The notes beneath the pieces are model-generated. The model did no database searches and was not told where the DNA came from. It saw only the letters and a program-made list of their open reading frames with translations. The position numbers and the translations under genes are program-made. From contig URJL01000039.1 of assembly GCA_900548115.1 (NCBI GenBank), positions 1-20,294 of the forward strand: a stretch of 20,294 nucleotides of DNA, written 5' to 3'. Positions 6,457-14,139 of this stretch are shown here, piece by piece (within the stretch, counting starts at the first letter, position 1; each line of letters opens with the position of its first letter). The DNA comes from an uncultured Eubacteriales bacterium. Its GTDB lineage: Bacteria > Bacillota > Clostridia > Oscillospirales > CAG-382.

Positions 6457-7550
6457 AACTTCCCCTCCAAAACATCCGCGATTCGCTTGCAGGCAAGTCC
6501 GTCGCCGTAAGGATTGCTTGCGTGCGCCATGGCGTCGTAAGCCTCTTTGTTTTCCAAAAGTTCCTTGAAATTCCGATAGATCACGTCTTCGTCCGTTCCG
6601 ACCAGCTTCAGCGTACCCGCCTTGATTCCTTCGGGACGTTCGGTCGTATCGCGCATGACAAGCACCGGCTTTCCGAGACTCGGCGCTTCCTCCTGAATTC
6701 CGCCGCTGTCGGTCAGGATCATAAAGCTGCGGGCAAGAAAATTGTGGAAATCGAGGACTTCAAGCGGTTCAATGATGTGGATCCGTTCGCAGCCGCCGAG
6801 TTCTTCCTCCGCCGCCTTGCGGACGATCGGGTTCATATGAATGGGATAGATCGCCTTGACGTCGGGGTGCTCATCCATAATGCGGCGGATGGCACGGAAC
6901 ATATGGTGCATCGGCTCGCCGAGGTTTTCGCGACGGTGCGCTGTCAGAATGATCAGTCGGCTGTCCGCCGCCCATTCAAGCTCGGGGTGTGTATAATCCG
7001 CACGCACGGTAGTTTTCAGCGCGTCGATCGCCGTATTTCCCGTCACCCAAATCGTTTCGGGCTTTTTGCCCTCTTTCAGCAGATTCTGCTTGGAAAGCTC
7101 GGTCGGCGCAAAGTTATATTGCGAAATAATGCTGACCGCCTGGCGGTTGAATTCCTCGGGATAGGGCGAATAGATATTATACGTACGCAGTCCCGCCTCC
7201 ACGTGACCGACGGGAATCTGCTTATAAAAGCAGGCAAGCGCCGTTACAAAGGTGGTCGAGGTGTCGCCGTGAACAAGAACGACATCGGGCTTCACTTCGT
7301 CCAGCACCCCTCCGATGCTGTTGAGAATATTCGTCGTGATATCGAACAAGGTCTGTCCCGCCTTCATGATCGACAGGTCGTAATCGGGCATTACGTCGAA
7401 TGCCTCCAGCACCTGATCAAGCATCTGGCGGTGCTGTCCCGTCACGCAGACAACGGTGCGGATGTTTTCCCGCGTTTTCAACTCGTTTACAAGCGGGCAC
7501 ATTTTAATCGCCTCGGGACGTGTGCCGAAGACGAGCATTACAGTTTTCAT
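6453..7550 (-). CDS. wecB: UDP-N-acetylglucosamine 2-epimerase (non-hydrolysing)
   Basis: 365 residues, the usual family length. Converts UDP-GlcNAc to UDP-ManNAc in the cytoplasm, a precursor of wall teichoic acid linkage units and capsules. Family landmarks are easy to see: the N-terminal FGTRPEAIKMCPLV (about 8-21), CVTGQHRQMLD (35-45), VLVHGDTSTTF (about 90-100), GHVEAGLRT (about 114-122), PYPEEFNRQ (about 128-136), and the C-terminal LTDSGGIQEEAPSLGKPVLV that forms the UDP-binding site. The ATG has an AAGGAG ribosome site. It lies 122 bp downstream of the PF14907-type gene in the same direction and is probably part of the operon. Its stop overlaps the GTG of the ugd remnant, showing that a second dehydrogenase gene once followed directly. 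Confidence 0.95.
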   Translation of the reverse strand: MKTVMLVFGTRPEAIKMCPLVNELKTRENIRTVVCVTGQHRQMLDQVLEAFDVMPDYDLSIMKAGQTLFDITTNILNSIGGVLDEVKPDVVLVHGDTSTTFVTALACFYKQIPVGHVEAGLRTYNIYSPYPEEFNRQAVSIISQYNFAPTELSKQNLLKEGKKPETIWVTGNTAIDALKTTVRADYTHPELEWAADSRLIILTAHRRENLGEPMHHMFRAIRRIMDEHPDVKAIYPIHMNPIVRKAAEEELGGCERIHIIEPLEVLDFHNFLARSFMILTDSGGIQEEAPSLGKPVLVMRDTTERPEGIKAGTLKLVGTDEDVIYRNFKELLENKEAYDAMAHASNPYGDGLACKRIADVLEGKL

Positions 7551-7672
7551 GAAACAATTCTCCTTAAAATTTAAAATAAAAAGTAAAGTATAATAAGTAA
7601 CACAGACTCTTTTTTATCCTCGGCTTTATCTTTTTTCGCCGCGAATCATACTTATACCGACACAAAGACCGT

Positions 7673-8833
7673 CTAAAGTCCGATATTTTTCAGCAGTTTT
7701 CGCATTTCGGATGCCGTTTCGGCGGAGATGTGCCTGTTGTATTCCAATTCCTTCGCCGTGCGCTTCAGATGTCCGCAAAAGATGAGCTTCCCCCAACGGC
7801 GAACCTCCATGATCGGAGTCAGAAAGCGGTGCTTCTGCAGGATCGGATAATGAAATTTTATCTCATCGTACCGAATAAAAATACGGGAAAGCGCATATTG
7901 TATCCGCCCGCCCTGTTTTTGCTGCTGTACGGTAATGCGATTTTCGTTCGTCCCGTAGACCCCGCCGCGCAAAATGTATGCTTCTGTCTGCCTTGTCACC
8001 TCGGTGTGTTCGGCGTCGCCGAACCAAACCTCGGACAATCGTTCCGCCTGCTCCGCAAAAACGGAAAGCCCGCCTTCCCGAAGAAGCGTCTCGCGCGCGG
8101 TTCTGTCAAAATCGATACGGTGATTGAGTATCCAAATATCCAAAAACGGACGGACACCGCACCCGCCGTTTTCAAAATGTTTTGCCATATGGGCGATGTG
8201 ATAAAAATAGTACATAGCGTCGGTCATTTCGTATTGAAAGGCAAAGCCGTCGCATTTTGCGGCGTCGTTCCAAACCTTTTTTAAAACCTGTGCCGCGTTT
8301 CGCACCTTGTTGTCCTCCAAAAGGTCGTAATGCAATTCGATATGCTGTCCGCCCTGCGTGAAAAGCGAAACGTCGTGCGAGGTCTTTTCTTTAAAGGTAC
8401 AATGCAGCTCCTCCGTCAGAAGCTCCGTCGCCTTCCGAAGCTCCTCCTCCCGCACCAAAACATCAATGTCGCTGCTTGTCCGCATCCACGGCTCGGGATA
8501 ATACTGCCGTATCACCGCACCTTTCAGCGGGATGAAGGGAATTTTTGCCTTTTCCAATGTTTGGCACAGTTTTGTCTGTTCGTAAACGAGCGTTTCGCAG
8601 CGGTAAACGGCGGTAAGAACGGATTTTTCGAATTTTGCCTTCTCCTCGCCTGCAGGAAGCAACTTGTTTTTCAGCAAAAAATCGCCGACAAGATGCGCGA
8701 GGTCATGTTTTCGCGAAAGCTCATACAGCTGAACAAAGTCATCTTTTGTGAATGGATACCGCAAATTGTCGCGCTCTGTGCCGCAGACCTCGCTTGCGAT
8801 AATATCCGTAATGGCGCGAGCGATTTTTTCCAT
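7673..8833 (-). CDS. Nucleotidyltransferase-fold protein, PF14907 type (function unknown)
   Basis: 386 residues. The centre matches the uncharacterised nucleotidyltransferase family: IPFIPLKGAVIRQYYPEPWM (about 100-117) followed by RTSSDIDVLV, in which D122 and D124 look like the metal-binding pair of the polymerase-beta fold. A later HIELHYDL and the helical YYFYHIAHMAKHFENGG with RPFLDIWIL are also typical. Members often sit in exopolysaccharide and capsule clusters, but the substrate is not known; nucleotidyl transfer to a sugar, lipid or small molecule is inference. It starts 29 bp after ugd with GGAG upstream. A 3' fragment of a second copy is present at 5978-6393, so the locus once held two. 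Confidence 0.8.
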   Translation of the reverse strand: MEKIARAITDIIASEVCGTERDNLRYPFTKDDFVQLYELSRKHDLAHLVGDFLLKNKLLPAGEEKAKFEKSVLTAVYRCETLVYEQTKLCQTLEKAKIPFIPLKGAVIRQYYPEPWMRTSSDIDVLVREEELRKATELLTEELHCTFKEKTSHDVSLFTQGGQHIELHYDLLEDNKVRNAAQVLKKVWNDAAKCDGFAFQYEMTDAMYYFYHIAHMAKHFENGGCGVRPFLDIWILNHRIDFDRTARETLLREGGLSVFAEQAERLSEVWFGDAEHTEVTRQTEAYILRGGVYGTNENRITVQQQKQGGRIQYALSRIFIRYDEIKFHYPILQKHRFLTPIMEVRRWGKLIFCGHLKRTAKELEYNRHISAETASEMRKLLKNIGL

Positions 8834-8862
8834 GACCGTTTTTCTCCGTTTTTTCTTAAATC

Positions 8863-10053
8863 TTAATCTCTGAAATACAGATCTCTTGTATATACCTTAT
8901 CCGGCACATCTTTTATATCGTCGTTGTATCGGTTGGCAAGAATAACGTCGCTCATCTTTTTAAACGCATCCAGATCGCGGATAACACGACTGTTGAAAAA
9001 GCTGTCCTCTTTCATGGTCGGTTCATAAACCACAACCTCGATTCCCTTGGCTTTGATTCTCTTCATGACCCCCTGAATCGACGACTGTCGGAAATTGTCG
9101 CTGCCGGCTTTCATGGTCAGACGATAAATACCGACCGTTTTCGGTTTTTTTGCAATGATCTGATCCGCAATGAAATCCTTTCGGGTCCCGTTTGCCGCAA
9201 CAATGGCGGAAATGATATTCTGCGGTACCCGGTCATAGTTGGCAAGCAACTGTTTTGTATCCTTGGGCAGACAGTAGCCGCCGTAACCGAACGACGGGTT
9301 ATTGTAGTGATTGCCGATGCGCGGATCGAGACAAACGCCTTCAATGATCGCCTTTGTATCCAATCCGCGAACCTGCGCATACGTGTCCAGCTCGTTGAAA
9401 TACGAAACTCGAAGCGCGAGGTAGGTGTTGGCAAACAGCTTGACCGCCTCTGCTTCGGTCGGATTCATAAAACGCACTTCTATGTTTTCCTTAACGGCGC
9501 CCTCGCGAAGAAGATCGGCAAAAATCTCCGCCGCTTTGCGAAGCCGTGCGTTTTTTACCGGAACGCCGACGATAATGCGGCTCGGATACAAATTGTCGTA
9601 AAGAGCGCGTCCCTCCCGAAGGAATTCGGGGCTGAACAAAATGTTATCGCAGCAATACTTTTCTCTTGCGCTCTCGGTAAATCCGACGGGAACGGTCGAT
9701 TTGACGATCATCACGGCATCGGGATTTACCTTTATGACCTGTTCGATCACGCTCTCAACAGAGCTTGTGTCAAAATAATTCTTGGATGGATCGTAGTTTG
9801 TCGGCGTGGAAATAATGACAAGTTCCGCTTCGCGGTAAGCGCCGTCTCCGTCGGTCGTCGCTTCAAGATCAAGTTCTTTGTTCGCAAGATATTCCTCGAT
9901 CTCCTTATCGACGATCGGGGACTTTTTTTCGTTGATCATCCGCACCTTTTCGGGAATGATATCGACTGCCTTTACCGTGTTGTGCTGTGCCAAAAGAATC
10001 GCCATGGACAACCCGACATAACCGGTGCCCGCCACTGCTATTTTCATATTCAT
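8863..10053 (-). CDS. ugd: UDP-glucose 6-dehydrogenase (HasB type)
   Basis: 396 residues; oxidises UDP-glucose to UDP-glucuronate with two NAD+ in the cytoplasm. The sequence shows the Rossmann motif VAGTGYVGLSMA (about 6-17), STPTNYDPSKNYFDT, KSTVPVGF, FSPEFLREGRALYDNLYPSR, FANTYLALRVSYFNELDTYA with the catalytic-site Asn/Lys region, and SFGYGGYCLPKDTKQLL with nucleophile Cys261. The wording closely follows the short streptococcal HasB class rather than the longer ManNAc dehydrogenases. AGGAG lies 5 bp before the first ATG (10053); a second ATG two codons later gives MKIAVAG and 11-bp spacing, so either may be used. It follows the UDP-glucuronate 4-epimerase by 98 bp and supplies that enzyme's substrate. 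Confidence 0.95.
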   Translation of the reverse strand: MNMKIAVAGTGYVGLSMAILLAQHNTVKAVDIIPEKVRMINEKKSPIVDKEIEEYLANKELDLEATTDGDGAYREAELVIISTPTNYDPSKNYFDTSSVESVIEQVIKVNPDAVMIVKSTVPVGFTESAREKYCCDNILFSPEFLREGRALYDNLYPSRIIVGVPVKNARLRKAAEIFADLLREGAVKENIEVRFMNPTEAEAVKLFANTYLALRVSYFNELDTYAQVRGLDTKAIIEGVCLDPRIGNHYNNPSFGYGGYCLPKDTKQLLANYDRVPQNIISAIVAANGTRKDFIADQIIAKKPKTVGIYRLTMKAGSDNFRQSSIQGVMKRIKAKGIEVVVYEPTMKEDSFFNSRVIRDLDAFKKMSDVILANRYNDDIKDVPDKVYTRDLYFRD

Positions 10054-10151
10054 TTATACTCCTTCCGGTCCGTTTTTTCGGTGAATATGCTTTTCTCTGC
10101 AGTCCTTACGAGTGCTTCTCCATGGCAACTTACGTAAAAAGCCGAACGTTA

Positions 10152-11228
10152 TCACTGAATATTATAAAAAACTTTATACCATTGTGCAAATTTGCGAATG
10201 CCGATCCTCAGCGGCGTGTGCGGTCGGAACCCCGTATCCCGTTCAAGCTCTGCGGTGTCGGCATATGTCACCGGAACATCGCCCGGCTGCATCGGGACAA
10301 GTTTTTTGTGAGCCTCGAAATCATAATCCGCCGGGAGCACCTCGGCACGTATCAGCTCCTCCTGCAATATCGTCACGAAATCGAGCAGATTTTCGGGAGC
10401 GCTGTTTCCGATGTTGTATATACGATACGGCGGAAGCGGAAGCCCGTCTTCCCCGTTTTCCTTTTCGGGAGCACGGCGGGCGATTCGCTCGATTCCCTCG
10501 ACAATATCGTCCACATAGGTAAAATCGCGCTTACAGTTACCGAAATTGAATATTTCGATCGTCTCGCCTTTTATGAGTTTATTCGTAAAGCCGAAATACG
10601 CCATATCGGGTCTTCCCGCAGGACCGTAAACCGTAAAGAAGCGAAGTCCCGTAGACGGGATATTGTACAACTTCGAATACGCATGTGCAAGCAGTTCGTT
10701 GGATTTTTTGGTTGCCGCATACAGCGATACGGGATTGTCCACCTTATCGTCCGTAGAATACGGAACCTTTTTATTCGAGCCGTAGACCGAGGAGGACGAC
10801 GCGTAAATGAAATGTTCCACCGGATGATGGCGGCAAGCCTCGAGAATGTTGTAAAATCCGATAATGTTGGATTCGATGTATGCGTCCGGATTGGTTATGC
10901 TGTATCGAACGCCTGCCTGAGCGGCAAGATTTACGACGATCTCGGGCTTATATTCCGTAAAAATCGTTTCAACAAGAGTCTTATCCGCAATACTGCCTTT
11001 TATAAAGGTCCAGTTTCCGTCCCGATTTGCGGCAGCCGCCTTTTGAATCTCCGAAAGGCGGTACTCCTTAACGGAAACGTCATAATAATCGTTCATATTG
11101 TCAAGACCGACAAGGTTTATCCCTTTTACGCTGCTCAGAAGCTTCTGCACAAGATTTGCCCCGATAAAACCGGCGGCACCCGTAACAAGAACCGTTTTGT
11201 TTTCAAGTTCAACATTCGGCGTCAGCAT
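10152..11228 (-). CDS. UDP-glucuronate 4-epimerase (NAD-dependent, extended SDR)
   Basis: 358 residues. Interconverts UDP-glucuronate and UDP-galacturonate. NAD-binding VTGAAGFIGANLVQ at about 15-28; YASSSSVYGSNKKVPYS and SLYAATKKSNELLAHAYS with catalytic Tyr170 and Lys174; then TGLRFFTVYGPAGRPDMAYF, the signature that separates this group from GalE (family knowledge). The usual Trp of GPWGRPDMA is Ala here. It starts inside the previous gene: the ATG overlaps the upstream TGA by 7 bases (11222-11228), so translation is probably coupled, with AAGGGGAT as ribosome site. Together with ugd it makes UDP-galacturonate for the polymer. A related 4-epimerase on another UDP-sugar cannot be excluded. 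Confidence 0.85.
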   Translation of the reverse strand: MLTPNVELENKTVLVTGAAGFIGANLVQKLLSSVKGINLVGLDNMNDYYDVSVKEYRLSEIQKAAAANRDGNWTFIKGSIADKTLVETIFTEYKPEIVVNLAAQAGVRYSITNPDAYIESNIIGFYNILEACRHHPVEHFIYASSSSVYGSNKKVPYSTDDKVDNPVSLYAATKKSNELLAHAYSKLYNIPSTGLRFFTVYGPAGRPDMAYFGFTNKLIKGETIEIFNFGNCKRDFTYVDDIVEGIERIARRAPEKENGEDGLPLPPYRIYNIGNSAPENLLDFVTILQEELIRAEVLPADYDFEAHKKLVPMQPGDVPVTYADTAELERDTGFRPHTPLRIGIRKFAQWYKVFYNIQ

Positions 11229-11962
11229 TTCACTATCCCCTTATACTCTCTCTTTACGTTCTCATAACTCTCAAGATCGCCGATGTCGTATCGGTTCCCG
11301 GGCATTTGCATCGCATGAACGGTCGTCTGTTTGCAAAGCCATGCGATGTAACTTCCCGGAGCGTCTGTGCCGCAGCCGGCTTTGATCCCGTCTTCCACCC
11401 GCTTTGCGTCCTCTCGGACGTAATAATAAAACGGCGGGCAGCACCAATGTGTCGCGGGGTTCGGAGACTTTTCCGTCATATCCGTGACCGCATCGTCTTC
11501 TCCGACCGTGAGTACACCGCATTTGAGCAGCTTTTTCTCCGACGGTTCATAATAACGCATGACGCAGGAGGTCTTCTTTTCTTCGCAATAAGAGATAAAT
11601 TTTGTAAGGCTGAAATCCAGCACATTGTCGCCGGCGATAACGAGCATATCCTCGTCGATTCCGAGACTTTCTATGGCAAACCGAATATCGCGCACCGCGC
11701 CGAGACGCGTTTCGTTTGTTTCCGTTCCGTCATCGACGACGGTGATCCTATACGGTTTATTCTTTGCCCATTTTTCAAAATGATGTGCAAATTTATGATT
11801 GGATATCACAACATATTCGTCGACTGCTCCCGATGTGTCAATATCCTCCAGTAAACGGTCGAGAATCGTTTTGTCTCCCACTTTTAAAAGCGGTTTCGGA
11901 AAATTTTCGGTCAGCGGATAGAGCCGCGTCGCATATCCTGCGGCAAGAATCAAACACTTCAT
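11222..11962 (-). CDS. Sugar-1-phosphate nucleotidyltransferase
   Basis: 246 residues from the ATG at 11962; nine codons upstream are open, but the conserved start is MKCLILAAGYATRLYPLTEN. This is the NTP-binding motif of the glucose-1-phosphate thymidylyl/uridylyltransferase superfamily, with AAGYATRL in place of the common AGGxGTRL, followed by FPKPLLKVGDKTILD and IAGDNVLDFSL (metal-binding Asp). The product activates a sugar phosphate with UTP, dTTP or CTP; the sugar is not readable. Its ATG overlaps the stop of the galactokinase-like frame (ATGA), and its own stop overlaps the epimerase start, so kinase, activator and epimerase form a coupled set. With the kinase now truncated, its substrate supply by that route is doubtful. 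Confidence 0.85.
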   Translation of the reverse strand: MKCLILAAGYATRLYPLTENFPKPLLKVGDKTILDRLLEDIDTSGAVDEYVVISNHKFAHHFEKWAKNKPYRITVVDDGTETNETRLGAVRDIRFAIESLGIDEDMLVIAGDNVLDFSLTKFISYCEEKKTSCVMRYYEPSEKKLLKCGVLTVGEDDAVTDMTEKSPNPATHWCCPPFYYYVREDAKRVEDGIKAGCGTDAPGSYIAWLCKQTTVHAMQMPGNRYDIGDLESYENVKREYKGIVKC

Positions 11963-12942
11963 AATTTCACCCCGTCGGCGGTATTGCATATGTGCGCGCT
12001 GTATTTGTCTTTCAGACCCGGAAAAGCGGAAAGGTATTCCCGTTTTACATTTTCGAGAATGCTTTCTCTGTAGGTCGGATCGATAAGAGCCATGCAGCAG
12101 CCCTTAAACCCCGCGCCGGAAAAGCGTCCTCCGTATATTCCGTCCGTGTGCGTCATCGCCTCATAAAGCTTTATAAGTTCGACAGACCCGGTTTCCCAGT
12201 TGCAAATCGAAGATTTTCCGTTTTCAAAGGGCAGCCTGCCGAATTCTTCGATATTTCCGTTTCTCCATGCTTCAGCCCCTGCCTCGACGCGTCTGAACTC
12301 GCCGTACCAATGCTCCGCGCGCTTCGCCCAATTTTCCGGAAGCCTGTCCTTATAGCTTTGATACACCTCATACGGCACGTCGCGCAGATTCGTTTCTTCG
12401 AATTTTCCGTATTCCATACCGGAAAAGGCTTTGAGCGCATAGGCGGCGCTGCGGCACTCGTCTACTCTCATATTGAATTTTGAACCGGCGAGCGACCGCT
12501 CAAGGCCGCTGAAAAACACCGCTATCTCGAACTTTTTCATGTCGGGAGCCGTCGGTATCCGCTCGTAGCTGTCATCCCGCATATCCATATACAAGAGACT
12601 GTCCTTACGGCAATATACTTCACAGCTTTGGTCAAGCTTTCCGCAGGAGACGCCGACATATTTATTTTCGGCTTCCTTCGAAATTTCGATCCGTTCTTTT
12701 TCGGAAAGCGAAATGCCGTTCAGTCGGCAAAGCGCCGACAAAAACGTGATGATAACCGCCGCTGACGAAGACAGCCCGCCGATCGGAAGCTCGCCGTCAA
12801 GCACCGCGCACAGCCCGACTCTGAGCGGATAACGGCTGTTTAATGAAAGAGTCGCGCCCCGCAGATGATCCGCCCAATCATTCTGCTTTTCCGTCGGCAC
12901 AGCGCATTCCGGCTTTTTCGGCGGCGACGCGCTCGACCTCAT
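11959..12942 (-). pseudogene. Galactokinase-family (GHMP) kinase lacking its N-terminus
   Basis: The frame encodes the C-terminal three quarters of a galactokinase-like sugar kinase: NDWADHLRG, then the ATP-binding GELPIGGLSSSAAVI, GVSCGKLDQSCEVY, ECRSAAYAL, and GHMP motif 3 as RFSGAGFKGCCMALI. The first ~100 residues of the family, which carry the sugar-binding signature (GRVNLIGEHTDYN type), are missing. In their place the DNA reads, in another frame, as a DegT aminotransferase start. The first ATG of this frame (12942) lies inside the DegT part and has only a weak GGGG ribosome site. One deletion joining two genes explains this. The remainder is probably inactive, though it may still be translated through coupling. 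The original sugar (galactose, galacturonate or another) cannot be told. Confidence 0.75.
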
Positions 12943-13066
12943 GGATATTCGCCCCGACCGTGGACATCCAGTTTGTTTCGTATGTCTCGGTCATGTATTT
13001 CAGCTCCTCGCCGTGCATGGTCGGTGTGGCAAGCCATACTTTTTTCTCAAACGGTTCGAATTTCAT
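12878..13066 (-). pseudogene. Truncated DegT/DnrJ/EryC1-family sugar aminotransferase (first ~56 residues)
   Basis: With a good GGAGG ribosome site and ATG at 13066, the frame reads MKFEPFEKKVWLATPTMHGE, ELKYMTETYETNWMSTVGAN, IHEVERVAAEKAG. This is the conserved N-terminus of PLP-dependent sugar aminotransferases, where it leads to AVALSSGTAALH. Here the match ends near 12896-12910, the sequence runs into galactokinase DNA, and the frame stops at 12878. The full protein should have about 380 residues, including the PLP lysine, all lost. It is the first gene after the operon promoter, so the operon once began with an aminotransferase for an amino sugar. Confidence 0.75.
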
Positions 13067-13127
13067 ATTTTCCTCCGCGTTTTTTCGCGTATCCCAAACT
13101 TACGCTTGCGCTCCGCCGCAAAAGCGC

Positions 13128-13168
13128 AAAAAAGCAAGCGTGTCCGACCTTTTGCAAAAAACACGCTT
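13128..13168 (-). terminator. Terminator in the leader of the polysaccharide operon (possible attenuator)
   Basis: On the minus strand AAGCGTGT (from 13168) pairs perfectly with ACACGCTT, with a 17-base loop, and after GC there are six T (13133-13128). It lies after the promoter (about 40 bases past the expected +1) and before the first ribosome site (near 13075), so transcripts must read through it to reach the genes. Such leaders of polysaccharide operons are often controlled by NusG-like antiterminators (family knowledge); none is visible here. Confidence 0.65.
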
Positions 13169-13199
13169 TCGAGCACCTCCGCGTCGGAATGCGATTACA

Positions 13200-13241
13200 A
13201 TCATACAATTATATGATACTATATGCGGGCGGGTTTGTCAA
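13200..13241 (-). promoter_or_regulatory. Promoter of the polysaccharide operon with overlapping palindrome
   Basis: Perfect -35 TTGACA (13236-13241), 17-bp spacer, -10 TATCAT (13213-13218) on the minus strand. The inverted repeat ATCATA (13200-13205) / TATGAT (13212-13217) with 6-bp spacing overlaps the -10 and the start point, as a repressor site would. A second -10 (TATAAT) inside the palindrome has poor spacing. The 13242-13371 stretch upstream shows no gene and no clear terminator. Confidence 0.7.
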
Positions 13242-13371
13242 CCAGTGTTTATAATTGGATACGATTTGGGTAAAAAATGATACAAACGCCCGTTCCGATC
13301 GGGAGAGAATTTTCATTTTCCGATGATCCGACGCTGCGATAACCCGACGCAAATGCAAAGCGGATAAACCG

Positions 13372-14034
13372 TCAGGTCTTCAGAACAAATCGGTTTTTAT
13401 GAAAATCCAAAAGCCCTTCTTTTTTCATTTTTCCGAGCTCCGCCGATAAGCCGCTGCGCTCGACCGCAAGATAATCCGCCAGCTGCTGTCTTGAAAAAGG
13501 AATGTCAAATTCACACTTCCCGAACCGCTGTGCCTCGGCGGAGAGATAGGACATGAGCTTCGCCCGCGTTGTGCGCTGTCCCATGTGCGTGAGTTTTTCC
13601 TCCAAACGCAAATTTTTTCCGGCAAGCTCGCCAAGCAGATTTCGGATGATACGATTGTGATGCGCACAGGCGGACGGACACACATTCAGAACGCGTCCGA
13701 CCTTGAGAAACAGGGCTGTGACGGGCGTTTTCGCGACCGCGCTTACGTTTGCCGCCGAACCGTGCGCACAGGCATAAGCGGCGCCGAATGTCTGTCCCGC
13801 GCCCGCCTCGGAAAGAATATTGCGGTTGCCCCAAATATCCTCCTGCAGAATTAAAACGCTTCCCGTCAGCACAAGACCGATCGATTCGACCGTATCGCCG
13901 ACACGCAGCAGAAAGGTATCTTTCGGAAAACTTTCTTTTTTTACGTCGAGACAAGAAAGCACCGCCGTAAGTTCTTCTTCGGAAATGCCCGAAAAGAGCG
14001 GCGACGATCGGATAACGGATAAAAATTCCTTCAT
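13372..14034 (-). CDS. Crp/Fnr-family transcriptional regulator
   Basis: 220 residues. An N-terminal cyclic-nucleotide-like beta-roll (SPLFSGISEEELTAVLSCLD at about 11-30, FPKDTFLLRVGDTVESIGLV, ending GQTFGAAYAC) is followed by a long dimer helix and a winged HTH at the C-terminus (FSRQQLADYLAVERSGLSAE, then LGKMKKEGLLDF). The FNR-type N-terminal Cys cluster is not present; Cys residues sit at 28 and in VCPSACAHH. AGGAC stands 4-5 bp before the ATG. It is divergent from the 4Fe-4S protein gene at 14140, and a palindrome lies between them. In other Firmicutes such regulators next to this ferredoxin-like gene accompany hcp (hybrid cluster protein) and respond to nitrosative or oxidative stress; hcp is not in the window, so that role is inference. 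Confidence 0.85.
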   Translation of the reverse strand: MKEFLSVIRSSPLFSGISEEELTAVLSCLDVKKESFPKDTFLLRVGDTVESIGLVLTGSVLILQEDIWGNRNILSEAGAGQTFGAAYACAHGSAANVSAVAKTPVTALFLKVGRVLNVCPSACAHHNRIIRNLLGELAGKNLRLEEKLTHMGQRTTRAKLMSYLSAEAQRFGKCEFDIPFSRQQLADYLAVERSGLSAELGKMKKEGLLDFHKNRFVLKT

Positions 14035-14054
14035 AAAAGTCCTTTAAAAATCCT

Positions 14055-14111
14055 TTGAAATTCAGTTTTGTTGAAAATTCAACCGACATATTGCTTTTAT
14101 TATACTATAAT
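14055..14111 (+). promoter_or_regulatory. Shared operator and promoter between the Crp/Fnr and 4Fe-4S genes
   Basis: A palindrome GTTGAA-AA-TTCAAC (14070-14083) and a weaker related word TTGAAATTCA just before it (14055-14064) fit Crp/Fnr-type half-sites TTGA/TCAA, with a shorter spacer than the classic FNR box. On the plus strand CCGACA (14083-14088) and TATAAT (14106-14111) are 17 bp apart, giving a promoter for the ferredoxin-like gene with the palindrome at its -35. Control by the adjacent regulator, including of itself, is a likely reading. Confidence 0.6.
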
Positions 14112-14139
14112 AAAGGCAGAAAAGCAAGGAGGCGTTGTT

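Noticed and set aside
6300..7574. Plus-strand open frames opposite wecB, the dehydrogenase/epimerase genes (for example 9987-11267) and the relaxase (18155-19834)
   Set aside because: Shadows of genes with unmistakable family motifs; no ribosome sites and no recognisable domains.
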